Below are positions 31,801-44,439 of a stretch of DNA of 64,000 nt, piece after piece. The notes beneath the pieces are model-generated. The model saw only the letters and a program-made list of their open reading frames with translations. It was not told where the DNA came from and searched no databases. Made by a program: the position numbers and the translations under genes. How positions within the stretch are numbered: the first letter of the stretch is position 1; every line of letters begins with the position of its first letter. Source of the DNA: Pinus tabuliformis. Its lineage: Eukaryota > Streptophyta > Pinopsida > Pinales > Pinaceae. The DNA is taken from NCBI GenBank assembly GCA_031772625.1, contig CM062817.1, forward strand, positions 952,528,842 to 952,592,841, in the 5' to 3' direction.

Positions 31801-32892
31801 TAACCACTTCTACTATGCTTAACTCCAGACATGCGTGAACACCCCCAGACTACAAGGCTTTAGACCACCAATTACTCACAGTTCAAAGATTGGGTGAATA
31901 TGGAGAATACTGACCACACTAGCAAATGCACAAGACCTTGTGATGGCTGGCTGCAACCAGTAAAGAGGTCTGTAAATATAATTCCCGAATGTACAGATAG
32001 GATGACAGCTCTCTGTCACTAGGTGAAAAGAAACCTGAACAACACATTCACTGATACGTGCAAGATTTTAACACAGAGGTAGGATGACAACTCCTCTAAT
32101 GCCAAACATCAAGAGTTCAAGAAAATTGCATATCAGGCATAGCCTAGAACAGAATAGAAATGGAAAGTGAGTTAATAACAACAAAATAAGCTTGTATTAG
32201 CTGAAAATTAAGACGAGACGCTGCAAGTATCAAAGTAGTTACAGTTTCTAGAAGTTGAACCTTGCATCAAAACAACAACCTTCAACCCTGATTACATCTT
32301 GTTTCTGGGTATATATAGAGTTTCATTACAAAGGCACTCAACCATTATAAGTATGGAGGGGTCATAATTAACTACCAACCGCTTTAACTGCCTGATGGAG
32401 TCTGAGTTGGATTGCTTGTTGTAGAGGATGAATTTGATCTTCTCGGGTGCTCTGCTGTCCTCTCAGGTGGCTAGACTATCATATGGGATGAAGTCCCATA
32501 ACTATTAAATGCATTTACCTATTCGTGCTCTGTCCTTTTCCTTCTTGGCCATACTTCCAATTGAATGTAGTAGTTGAGGAGGAAATGCACCTGGTACTCG
32601 TAGACTAGTCACCTTCGTCCTTCGGGAGCACAGAACAGTTAAGAGACGTGGACTACATAGCAAGTGGATGAGTAGGAGGAAGGAGAAGGGTCGGTCGTTG
32701 GATCAGGAGGATAGACGGTGGAGATGGCTTGGCGAGGGATATGGGAAGAAGCGAGAGCGGAATGAGTGTGGGCCATTGGATCTTGGTGGAGATGATTTGA
32801 CGGTGGAGGGATGATCAGGTGAGTCACTTTATCGGGCACGATGAGAGTCGTCAAATCGGGCTTTTGGATCTTAGGCTTTTACGTATGGTGAC
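28821..32892. other. Unassigned stretch; faint coding-like blocks on the minus strand
   Basis: No domain I can name. Between about 31200 and 29400 the minus strand gives several stop-poor blocks (for example DEGSVVGPRLVK, MKDNKTGRRVGVLGLRMCRL and NGRYLFVGIMSFQHGGHNDF) that could be an old pol or transposase. Around 31840-32340 the TATA-like GGGTATATATAGAG and GC-richer sequence could belong to an LTR. Neither is firm enough to call. Confidence 0.35.
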
Positions 32893-33056
32893 GTGCGATT
32901 GTGATCAGATCGCATCGCAATATCGCATCGGCGGAAGTAGAGGGGTGCAGCTTTTATACACATACAGATGCGATTTGTGATCAGATTGCATCACAATATC
33001 GCATCGGTGGAAGCCAAGGGGCATGACCTTTATACACACATGGATGCGACTTGTGA
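32893..33056. repeat. Tandem repeat, about 75-bp unit, two copies and a partial third
   Basis: Unit starts GATGCGATTTGTGATCAGAT, continues TGCATCACAATATCGCATCGG, GGAAG and ends CTTTTATACACACA. Copies begin at about 32894 and 32969, with a partial at about 33043. Each unit contains small palindromes (TGATCA; GCGAT with ATCGC). Confidence 0.85.
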
Positions 33057-33679
33057 TAGAGATTAAACCCGAACCTGATAAAGGAATTAATCGTTTTTAG
33101 GATTGCTGAAGGGAGAATGAGCGGTGCAAGGGAAGGAGAAAATGACTATTGTGAGCTTCTTTTTAAGTGTAACCAAGCAGACCAAGCTCATTTCTGACCT
33201 TCAAAAACCAAAGCTATGTAGCAGCGCTAACAATGAAATTCTTGTGAACCCTCACATGATGATCTTGCTATTGGTGGATGATCATGGCCTCCCTTTAGCA
33301 ACCCTTACTAAACCCTCTAACTCGACCTACTTGAGGACCACATCTATTCTCACCTCCTTGATCAAATGAGGTCCTTCTCACTTGATTTTCTTTCCTTCAT
33401 ACTAAGGCCTCCTTAAATATCTATTCCTAGCTAGGCCTCTTAGGAACCCTCTAGAACTTACGGGTTTTATCCACTTAGTCCTTAGGAAATATTAATTTTC
33501 CTTTTTAATTTTCTTTTATATTTTAATCCCGATCTTGGGTCCAAAACCCCTCTGCTTGGGTTCTTTTACCCCAAATCCTTTTGTGACCAAAATCACAAAC
33601 CCATCTCACTAGGCTTGTGGAGTACCTCCCAAGCTACATAATTCAACAACATAGTCTAGTTGTAGTAACCGTAACTTGG
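33057..33679. other. No recognisable gene
   Basis: An open stretch 33124-33369 (plus) has no recognisable domain. The sequence 33370-33650 is ordinary mixed-composition DNA. Confidence 0.4.
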
Positions 33680-35740
33680 TCCAGCTCTTGTAGTCAAGCG
33701 AGGACTTTGTTGGGTTCCCAAGTTGCAAACTAAGTAAGGGATATTGTGAGGGTCAGGGCATGCCAAGGAATGAAAAGGCGTGCTAACACATGCCAAACAA
33801 TGCCAATGCATGATGAGGAGTGTTAGGGAGTGTTGAGGCATCACAAGGGAGAACTAAGTAAGAATGCATGGAAAGGAACACATAAGAGTGTGTTCCTGGG
33901 AGTTTCAATGAATTCAAGTGTTCCAAGGATGAAGTGTGTTAGAAGAAGTTCATAATAGGATTGCAAGAGGCAAGCCTAGGGTTATGATAAAGGGCTTGAC
34001 AAAGAATTTTTAGACAAAGGGAAAATTTGTGCTCAGCACAACACTGTTTTGCCTTTATCTATTATTTTTATATGAAATGTGGCACACTTTGGCCGAGTTA
34101 TCATGTTTTAAGTTATTTTAGACAATTTCATATTATAAATTGTTGTGTATAAGTTTTGGGGCACTCTACTTGTGCTGACTTATATCTTGTGTGTCTTTTG
34201 CATCTTATGGTTCTTGCAAATACTTAGTTAATGCTCTATTTTTTATACGAGCTAGACATACATGTGAAATATTGAATATGTAAGCTATGCTACTTAATTG
34301 TTTTATGGACATGGCTAGATGTTACCCTTGTCTTGGTAATTTCTTAAGTCGGACAAGTTGAGCTTGGACATAAGTGGCCTAAGATGAGTTATAGGCAGTT
34401 CTTAGGTGAACAAGGCACAATCTACTTGTAGTAGGTACTATTGGTCAAGTTGTTGTCGCTGAAGCGTGCCAATGTCACATGAATTGGAGTATCTAAGGAT
34501 TTGGTTGGGTTCCCAAGTCATGAAAAAATGTAAGGCTAGTTGTGAGGGCATAAGTGCCAAGGCATACTAGGGAATGCTAACATATGTCAAATAGTTCGAA
34601 GGCATATCAAATATGTTAAGATGTGTCAAGTGCTAAGGCATGCCAAGATGTGCAAGGGTGTGACAATACGTTCTAGGGACTATCAAAGCAATGAAAATGA
34701 TAAACAAATTAAACTACAAGGAAATGAACACATAAGAGGGTTAATAAGTCATCAATGTACCTTTTCTAAGAGGGGCATGCTAGGCACACCAACACTACGT
34801 GCAAATAGGTGCCAAGTTCCAAATCTTCCTTTGTTACTTCCCATCTACATTCCAATAATTGATCTCAAATAAATTTAATGTTAAACCATGCCAAAGTATA
34901 TCAAGGCATCTTAATGAATGCTGGACATGCTAAGACTTGCCAAGCGCCAATACATGCCAAGTGCTAATGTGTGTTGGGGAGTGATACACATGTTATGAAG
35001 TGGCAGGGCATGTCTAAGAGTGGTAAGGTGTGCCAGAGAGTGCTAATCCATGATGAGGAGTGTTAGGGAGTACTAGGGAAACATAAGGGAGCACTAGGTC
35101 AAAATTCATGGAAGTGAATGAATATGAGCGTGTGTCATGGAGTGTCAACGATTTCTAGCTAACATTCCAAGGAGGCAGTGACAAGTTATGTTAAGCACTA
35201 GTAAGGCATGCTAGGGAATATAGGGCATGTCAAGAAGTACAAGAGTGTTCTAGGGAGTTCCAGTGTGTGTTAACATGTGCCAAATAGTGTCAAGGCATGT
35301 TAGTCTGTGCAGGGTATCAGGGTATGCCAATATGTGTCAAGGAGTTTCAAGGAAACAAATGGAAGAACCAAGCTAAAATGCAAGTAAATGAACATAAGAG
35401 GGTTAATAAGTCATGAATTTATCTTTTTCAAAAGGAGCATGCTAGGGAAACTAATAATAGGTTCCAATACATGCCAAGTGCCAATGTGTGCCAAGTGCTA
35501 ATGTATGTTGACGCATGCTAAAGTGTTCCACAACATGGTAGGGACTATAGGGAATGCCAACACCTACTAGGAGAGTGATATGCTAGGGCCTTCCAACATT
35601 TGCTTGGGTGTCCTAGTCATGGCAGTATGTTCTATGTATAAATATTTTCCAAGACATGTGAGGTGCCAAGGAATGTTAGTGTGTGCCAAAACATGTTAAA
35701 GTGGGCTAAGAGTGTTGAGGAGTTCTAGGTCTATCTCATT
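33680..35740. repeat. Degenerate short-period repeat rich in TGCCAAGGCATG-type words
   Basis: About 2 kb in which words such as GGCATGCCAA, GTGTGCCAA, GTGCTAA, AGGGAGTG and GCATGCTA recur every 10-22 bp with heavy divergence. Longer blocks also repeat: CATGGAA-GAA-ACA-AAGAGTGTGT near 33860 and 35110, and GAACA-ATAAGAGGGTTAATAAGTCAT near 34727 and 35387. This suggests an old minisatellite with a higher-order period. Confidence 0.7.
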
Positions 35741-35791
35741 AATAGAATTGACAGAGCTTGATTATGTATTAAATAATATAGTTCCTACACA

Positions 35792-36337
35792 CACTACTGG
35801 AACTTTATCTAAAGGGAATTTGTTAGATAATAAACCTAATAAAGATGAATCATGTATTGACTCATAGGAAAACTATATTCTCATTACTTGAGGGAAATGA
35901 TACACACTAATTACTTCTTAACAAATTGAATAACTCTAACCACTATGGAATTGGACACATAAGGAAAATGACTCCAAAACAATGGTATTAAATTGTTATC
36001 TTTTGACAAAAAATATAGTAACATGCACATTGCGTCATCAAAAACTCATTTGAATGATCAATGATGACGAACATTTTTTCACCGTCATCAAAAGTAATCA
36101 AAAAGAGCATTGGTGAGGGTTAATAAAATATCGTCACTAGAAGTGTCACCAAAGAGAGAATTAGTGACGAGCCTTTAACAACCCTCACCAAAAGTGTCAT
36201 TGAAAATGGATTTGATGACAAGCCTTAAAGGAACATCACTATACACACTTACAACAATGATTTTTTAAGGAAGGTCACCATATGTTAAAGCTCTATCATA
36301 GGCATGACCCTCACCAATGACCTTTTTTGTTGTAGTG
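35792..36337. mobile_element. Possible small CACTA-type non-autonomous element
   Basis: Left end CACTACTGGAACTTTATC; right end CCTTTTTTGTTGTAGTG, whose reverse complement is CACTACAACAAAAAAGG. The interior 36040-36310 holds repeated subterminal-like words (GTCATCAAAAG, GTCACCAAAG, CTCACCAAAAG), as in CACTA elements. Length about 546 bp, no transposase. The flanking trinucleotides (ACA and GAA) do not match, so the left end is less sure than the right. Confidence 0.5.
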
Positions 36338-36779
36338 GAATAATTATTTAAACAATGATTTAATAATTATTCCTATAAAAAATTAAATAAACAATTATTT
36401 ATCTAATTATTCTCATGGGATTTTTTATTTAAATCATAAAATAATTTAATAAAAGTTGTTTACTAAATTATTTTCCACAGTGAAAATGGTTTTACTATGG
36501 TGAAACTAATCTGAATGGTGTAATTCGATCTGTCTAGTTAGAAATGGCTTGGTGATCATTTGTTGGTGATAACATAGATATTTTTTTCCAGGAGTATGAA
36601 GAGAAGATACTAAAACGTAATAATATTCTCTCATTGGATGTTGAGTTGCACACTACACCAGCCAAGTGGTGGGTTGTGCATAAGGAGCAAGTCGTCGGGT
36701 GGTGACAATGTAAAGAACTATTCAAATTCATGTTTGGGGCCAACTCTAGGGTCCCTAGAGAGAAATATTCAGCGATGTG
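36338..36779. other. AT-rich spacer
   Basis: Contains AATAATTATTTAAACAAT-like inverted words near 36340-36470. No gene recognised. Confidence 0.4.
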
Positions 36780-37519
36780 ATGTCCCAAGACCCACCTAAA
36801 ACAGTGCATCACAACATGGACAAGAGGACGGGTACCACAACAAGAATGGGTGCATCAATTTATACACATATTGGATGTCATTCTAGCAAACTGGTATATT
36901 GAATTAGAAGTGCATATAGGAACACATGATTGGGATGAGGTGGCACAAAATTTCAGGGCAACGTTTAGCTTTGAAGAAGAAGAGCTAGTGCTAGAGGAAT
37001 CCCTAAAGGTGTTGTGCAAAAGATATTTATTTTTGATTATCCAAACATGACTAGGGATGGAATATTGTGTGTTACAAACCAACACTTGCAATGAGTATAA
37101 AAGTTTATGGAATGCTACACCATAGTAGAAAAGGGATAGGATAATAAGGATCCCAGGAATATTCAAAATCCAAAAGTTGAAGGTGAGCACGCAGTGGAGG
37201 GACCACCATTGCAATTCAAGGAGTATATGAAGCCAATCAGACAAGGAAGGTAAATATTAGAACTAAGGAGAGTCCCAAGATGGAAACTATTGGAGATTAT
37301 TAGGATAAGGATATTGTCGGGAAGGTTGTGAACATATTGAACATGGACCAAACTCTTGGCGATATTTGGGAAATGGGGCACACTGATGAAGCTAAGGTCA
37401 AAGATGTGGAGGCAAGAAGGATGTTTACGTGTTATGAAAATATTGATTTTATCCATGGCTACACCACCTTCAAAGAAACAAGTTAAATGATTAAGTGAAA
37501 TTAGGAAGGGGGAGGGGCG
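36780..37519 (+). pseudogene. Ty3/gypsy gag to pre-RT linker relic ending in a polypurine run
   Basis: Plus strand: WVHQFIHILDVILANWYIE, THDWDEVAQNFRATFSFEEE (gypsy retrotransposon-gag type), then after stops and frame changes VNIRTKESPKMETIGDYWD and KVVNILNMDQTLGDIWEMG, which match the linker before the gypsy reverse transcriptase. No RT follows. From about 37490 comes GAAATTAGGAAGGGGGAGGG and then TGTCAT at 37520, possibly a polypurine tract and LTR start, implying deletion of most of pol. Confidence 0.72.
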
Positions 37520-40500
37520 TGTCATCCCCTATGTACCTATGTAAATTTTATGTAAATAAATTCAGAATGGGTAGGACTAATGGTTATGGTGATGCTTAAA
37601 TATTTTAGGTAGAAGAAGTGTGAACTCATCCAATGTTATAGAAGGGAAGAGGTTAAGCCAGAAGTTACATAAGTCTGGTCAAAGATAGGAAAAATGTTGT
37701 GTTGGTGGCAACAATGTCAATAGAGAATTATGTGCAAAGGTCATGACGAAAGATGGGTTTGCAGACTAGGCATTAATGAGAATGTATCTCAACATGTGAA
37801 AGTTTAGAGACATCAATAAAAGGAAATCTCGTGTTATAGAAAATACACTAAAAGGTCCAATCCACTTAGGGAAATCCTCAGGGAAAGGGAAGAAGGAGGT
37901 TGAACATATAAATGAATGTCTTTTGGTAGGAGGAGAAGGCTCAAAAGTTGTTAATCCACTCATGGATTAAAGATATAAGACTTTGAAGGGGAGTTAATAC
38001 TAAGGTGAGGAGATATGAAACAATTGGGACTAACTAGAGCAATTCACATCATTTATGTGAACCATCATGTTGGTGTAATATTAGAGATGACTATGGAATG
38101 ATTTGATGCCCATGGAGGTGATATGAATAAAAAATCCATTATGACTAGGTTGAAACTACCAACAGGAATGATAAAGGAGAGCACATGAGAAACACTATAA
38201 GTTACCACCTGAGGGCCTTAAGGAGAACACGCAAGTGTTCAAGAATGAGTTGAGGTTGATAGACAAATAATGGGAGTGAGGATGTAGAGAGGAGGAGATC
38301 TTGTAAAGGTAGCGCGACAAAAAGAGGGTAGTTTTAGATACGCGTAGAGAACATGAAAGAGGGAAGAAAAGAAAGTCAAGGGAATGGTGGAAGGAACCAC
38401 ACCAAATATGAATGCCAACAAGAGGATGTGACTATGGAAAAGGATATTATGACAAAGAGGCATGAGTAAGAGAAATGAAAATGGGAGGTATAGTTCCATA
38501 GAGGTGGAAGAATTTCATCGAGATGTCGAAACGAAGGAGTATCCCTACCGCTCAAAAGGATGGTTCCAACATAAGCATATAGATGCACCAATTAGTTCAT
38601 ATTGACACAATTTTAAAAGATGCCTTGAAACCCCATATGCAAAGATGGTGTCGCTGTTGTCCACACCAAAAGGAATATAGCACCAAGATGAGGTTTTGTC
38701 CCAGTGCATGATGGCAAAGAATGAGGATACAAGGGACCATTCCCATGCCTTAGCACAGGGACAAGGGCGAGACTTGTCTCATGAAGAAAACAACCAACTC
38801 AAGGTCTTGTACCCTCACGCCGAGATAAATTTTAGGAACAAACATAGAATGTAGACCTTGAGAAATAATCGTGACCAAGATTCTCTTTTTGATAGCACCG
38901 CTATGGGGAAGGGGGATGTAGTTGATGCCTCTTCAATTTATTTAAGAGATCAAAGGTGACCAAGTTATATGTTTCTTACTGTGGCAATCATACTAAAGGA
39001 AAGAAGAAAACCTTAGTGATACTGGAGGTTATGGAACCATGGGGATAGAAGAAGGACTTAGTGGGTCAAGGAGAAACCACATTTTTCTGTTTGGGGTGTG
39101 TTGGAACCTTTTTCTTTTCTTTTTTTTTTAATTTTCGAAATCATGGTATCTTATAGAAGGGATGAGGAGCATGGAATGGACAATATGGAGCACAACATAA
39201 GGCTAGCATAGTAGGTAGAGCATGGCATAGGGTTGGCGTAGTAGGTAGGGTGCAATGAAGGTCGATGTCGCACAATAGGGTGATTGTTGAACATAAGGAC
39301 GGAGGAACCATGTAAATTAATATTGATGGTTATGATTATGTAGAGGATGGAGCCAACTAGGGATATAAGGGCGAGAAGACAGTTGGAGATATTTTGAATA
39401 AGATATAGGGCAGAGTGCACCTGAAAGGTGTAAGAGATATTTTGGACAATCATTAGCTCGTATTCGATAGCTCAGTGGGGAAAAGGAGATATCTTAATAG
39501 TTTCTGAAGACAACTGGATTGTTAAGTGGGCGGCTGAGAGGATTTCAGAGGGTTCCAAGTAGCTTTAAAACAACCTTTTGAAGACAAAGCAAGGGTTGGA
39601 CAAAAGCATTAACAATACTTAGTGATGGAGGAATGTTCAGTTATTGTTAATCGATGACCGAGCACCTTTGGGACCAGGTCAGAAAGTATATGTATGGTGT
39701 TTGTGTCTATTAAATGTAATATGTAGGTATATCATTAAGTTTGTCACTACTTTGTAGCGTTTTTTGTAATGACTTTATCTCTAGGTATACGAGTCTGATG
39801 TTGCTCCTCATAGTTGGGTCATTGGTACTATGTAATTATTCCATGGAAGGCCTATGAGCCTGATTGCTTAACATATGTAAGCCTGGATACCATGTCTCTT
39901 TTGCTAATATGATTGCAGATAAGTGATTGGGAGTTATCTTAACCTCTTGTTGCAGATTTGTAGGAATTTTGTTTTGTTATTTTATGGCGTCTCTTACGAT
40001 AAGATGATGGTTTATAACTTTGGTTTATAATGAGAATGTGTATGTTAATAATATGTTATGGATTTGTTTGTATGATGATGAAATATTCTTGTTTGGACCC
40101 ATAATATTGTATGTGATGAATCTTCTTTAATGAGCGTGAAGGGCCAAACAAATGACAATGGGTCAAAGTGTTAAATAATGTCAAGTGTCCATAGCGGAGT
40201 TGTCAAAGAATACCATTGACTCTACCATTAATAAATGGAGTTTGTGCTTGATGTCATATCTCGCACATGGTTTTTGTGGACTTGCCATGGTGGATGTATA
40301 GTTAAGTTTATTACTTTTCATAGCATGCAGTAACAATTAAGCATTATAGCATGTGTCAGTATGGAGTAGTAAATAATAAGCCATAAGAAAGTCCTGTCAG
40401 ATTATCAAAACATGATTTCGACAGTCACCCATTTGGCATTTCGGGCGAGACTTCACTCACTTTGTGGGTGTTTACAAAAGGGTTGATGCTAAGTGGGTCT

Positions 40501-40560
40501 TTGTTGGCCGCTATGCCATAAATCTCGGGTTCGTCAGAATCCCGTGTGCCAAAAAAACTA
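37520..40560. other. Unassigned, possibly retrotransposon-derived
   Basis: May begin with a 3' LTR (TGTCATCCCCTATG) but no LTR end or partner was found. No long open frame with a known domain. Around 40440-40560 a GGGTTCGTCAGAATCCC word resembles a Pol III B box, unsupported by an A box. Confidence 0.35.
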
Positions 40561-41600
40561 CAAAAATTTTATGTAGAGGCACTACTTTATTTCTAAGAAG
40601 GTAGTGGCACTGGATTTCTGCAAGTTGACACAAAATGTTGTTAGTCATTCAAATGAATAGGAATTTGCAAAATCCACTTTAAGTAGTCGTCAAAACATGA
40701 GAAATCATCAAATTGATAATCACATACTCATTAAGCTCTTTTATAGTACGAAAATAGACAATATGTGAAAGATATATGAAAATGAATGGTAAATAAAAAA
40801 GTCACAAGTTCCAATAAGTTTATAAATTTTCAAACTTACAACTCGATAATTATAAATTAGAACATAATTATTAATAATAAAATTAAAAATAAAGATAAAG
40901 AAAAAGATTAAGAAGAGGAAAACGAGTAAAGCATAAATGGAAAGAACATAGAAAAATATATATTTTATATATTTTACAAAATATAAAGAAAAATGGTAAT
41001 ATTTTTTGAATATTTAAATAAAAAGATTATTATTAAAAAAAATATCTACATAAGGGAAAAAATATTATTTTAAATTATTAATATGAATTAAAAACGAATA
41101 TGCTAGCCACCTTTCACATGTATTAGCTTAATGAAAATGGATTAATTTTTGTCTGGTTGTGTAGAAAAAATGACATTTGTTTTAGAAATTATTACAAAAT
41201 GAAAAAGTGGTAGAAGAAACATTTCCAGTTCAGCTTTTGCATTTTTCGATTATATTACCAGAAAAATAGAAAGGAAATTTAATAAATATATATATATATA
41301 TATATATTTCTCATCCACAAAATTATCTCTATGAATGTCCATGATTTACAAGCATGTGTAACATGTTCCAAAGTTTTGTTAACACAAGATATTGTAAAAA
41401 GGGAAAAAATTAATAAATTCGTTATGCTTTATGCATTTCATATCTCTGATGTCGTTACTTCAAAGTTATGCCCATCAAACATAAAATAAGGGATTACACA
41501 GAACACATGATAGACATACAAGATAGTTGGGTTGGTGCAAATTGATTCTACCCTCTAAAAATGTAATGAATATATAGAAAAACAATAGTATTTTTGCCTA

Positions 41601-41640
<40 letters not shown>

Positions 41641-42639
41641 TATATTATTATATTATATTATATTATATTATAGATAATGGTTAAAAATTTATTAGAATAT
41701 GACATCAAAAGATAAAATGCATGAAATCAAAGTAGCTTCTTGAAGATGTAACTTTTACTTATGAAATATATCAAAAATCACGTTCTTCTATCGATGATTT
41801 GTTACATTTCCTCCCAAACATAACGGATTCGTTGTTGTTAACACATCATCCTAGTATTTAAATGGCATAATTTCCTGTAATAAATTGATACAATTTAGAT
41901 AAACTAGTGTGGAATATGAAACATCCTTCTATTGAAATATAGAAAGTTTGAAAAGTCATTAAAAATGAAACATCTAGATTCAATTTTTTATAAAACAAAA
42001 TAATAAATAAATAATAAAAGTAAATTAAAATAAAATAACATCGAATAAAATAAATTAATGAGTGAAATATAGGAAATTTAGAATTTGTGAAATAATAAAA
42101 TTAAGCATCTATGAGGATTAAGAAAGGTGAACAAGTATGGAATTTAGATAGCTGAGAGAATTGAGAACTAAAAGCTCAATTATTTTGGAATTCATTCAAA
42201 TATAAAAATAAAAATAAAAAAATCATAACAACCAAATTTTAAGCTAGAAAATGACTATTTGGACCATTTAGCTCTTCGAATAGCTTCATATTAAAACACA
42301 AATCCACAAGACCTACTATTGGTAATGTCAACTAATGGGTGCACATTACATTATTTAATCAATTATTACAACTTTGTGTTCTAAACTCAAATTGAACTTA
42401 TAATCATATTATTTTATATTATCCAAAATCTGTCAACTAGCATAAGACAATGGTAATTCAAAAATTAAGAAATAATGAAAGTGAAGGAAATTTTTTTTTA
42501 TAATGCACATGAGTGAACCCACAGAGCTGGTTTACACGTTTTGGAAGCTCGTGGGGTGTAATTCAGAATAGAAAAAAAAAAGAAAAAGAAAAAAAAATCG
42601 GTTCAATTTCTTTTAAGTGTTTTATCATGTAATATTTTA
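40561..42639. other. AT-rich region with microsatellites
   Basis: No gene. (TA)n at about 41287-41307 and 41604-41635, the latter running into TATTA/TATAT repeats to about 41672. Confidence 0.7.
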
Positions 42640-43140
42640 GCCCTCGATTGAGCTATTTGAGGACATAAAAATTTCTCTATCAATCTATAAAAAAAGCCTG
42701 AATCGAGCTCCTATATAACTTTTGGTTACCTAGGCACTTGATCTGGCGCCCTGTTGGTTTTGGCCATATATTTGAAAACATAGCTTGATCGAGCTATAGG
42801 TTTGATCGAGCTCTTTTCAATTATTAAAATTATAAAAAAAGGACTCCATAGATCTATTTTAAATTTTTAAATTATAAATTAGTATTTTGTTGTTTGTGTG
42901 GGTTAACGATTAAAAATTTTTGAACGATTTATAACTCTATCTAGCTATCATAACTCAATCTAGCTATAGGTCTATTTAGATCTTCACTCCTAGTGAAAAC
43001 AAGGAGTTTTATGAATTGAGCGATTTTATTTAACCTTGTCAAAAGCTCGAGTGAGGGTTTGTTAAACCATCGATCACAATGTTTCAAATCTTACCTAAGA
43101 CGCTCGATCGAGCTTTTTAAGCGCTCAATTGAGTTGTTAA
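42640..43140. repeat. Cluster of TCGATCGAGCT-like palindromic words
   Basis: About ten variants of (A/G)CTCGATCGAGCT or TTGATCGAGCT, for example near 42648, 42703, 42783, 42805, 42940, 43015, 43048, 43103 and 43120, in both complete and half-site form within 500 bp of AT-rich DNA. No coding. Confidence 0.55.
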
Positions 43141-43427
43141 GTGCCTAAAAAAAGACATTTAGCTCCCCTTCTACAATTTTCTCTACAAAACCATCTTGTA
43201 GCATGACAAACTTAAGGCAATATTTTTCTTTAGGTGGTGGAGTTGATTACATTGGATTCGTAAAGGAATCCTCTATCCAATGGCACATGAGTTTGATATT
43301 TTAAAATTCATTTGATACTTTTCATCCAATTTATTTCAAATCTTATGCTTGAATTCTTTTTTGGACGCTTTCAATAGGACTGAATGAAAAATCAATAACC
43401 TAAAATATTTAGAAAATTGCATCATTT

Positions 43428-43860
43428 TTGTATCTTCTTCAAAAAGGTACTTTTGGTTTTATGACTTTATTTAAATAGCAGAAAAAAAGACTCCATGCAT
43501 GAATACATGTGTTTGAAAAATATAAAATAATAAATAGTAAATAAATGTAATTTTGAATAAAAAACAAATTTTCAATATGCATATTTTAATGTAATTTGTG
43601 TATATCATGCTCATATATATAGCGAAAAAAAATAGAAAAAAAATAGCAACATTTTTGTATTATTTTCAAAAGAGTACTCATGATTTTTTGAATTTATTTA
43701 AATAGTAGAAAAAATAGTGCATGAATATTTCTCATTTCTCATTTCTCATTTCTCATTTCTCATTTCTCAAACACATGTATTCAATGAGAAATGAGAAATA
43801 ATTAAAAATATACTTTTGAATAAAAAATAAGGTTTCAATATGCATACTTTATTGCAATTT
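43428..43860. repeat. Tandem duplication, about 225-bp unit, with internal CTCATTT microsatellite
   Basis: Two diverged copies share CATTTTTGTAT, TTTATTTAAATAG, TTTTGAATAAAAAA and TTTCAATATGCAT. The second copy contains (CTCATTT)n at 43731-43769, followed by its inverse TGAGAAATGAGAAAT at 43785-43799, able to form a hairpin. Confidence 0.75.
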
Positions 43861-43874
43861 GTATTTGTGTGTGC

Positions 43875-43924
<50 letters not shown>

Positions 43925-43963
43925 CACTAAAGTATGCATACTGAAACTTTATTTTTTATTCAA
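43817..43963. repeat. Inverted repeat with (TA)n loop
   Basis: GAATAAAAAATAAGGTTTCA-ATATGCATAC at 43817-43848 is repeated in inverted orientation at 43933-43963, with the (AT)n tract 43879-43923 between them. A long hairpin or cruciform is possible. Confidence 0.75.
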
Positions 43964-44439
43964 TATATTAAATTATACATTTTAGACTAAGTTATTGCGC
44001 ACAAATAGAGGCATATCTCTTAAAAAATTACAAGGACAAGTATTTAATTTAATGTAGAATTGAGAGATTATTAGGACAACAACATCATTTTCCAACAGCA
44101 ATTTCTTTATTCCAAATCAAAATTCACAAAGCTTATATGAATTTTGATAGTTTTAATTCAATAAAAGAGTAAAATTTTGAAATTTCATCCCCACATTTGG
44201 CCCAAAAATGTAAATATAAAAGTAAAACAGAAATAAATTTGAAGTTAATGAAAAGTCAAATAAAGCTAAAAGTAAAAAAGTGAAATGTGAAATTAAACAT
44301 TAAATAAATTTGATATATATTTGGTTTGTTATCAAATAAAAAATATAAAATCAATATGTGTAAAATGTAGTATAAAATAATAAGTAAAAGAGAAATAACT
44401 TTGAACTTAAAAAAGAAGAAGTGAAATGTGAAATTAAAT

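Noticed and set aside
40440-40560. SINE suggested by GGGTTCGTCAGAATCCC
   Set aside because: Only a B-box-like word; no A box, poly(A)/(T) tail or second copy seen.
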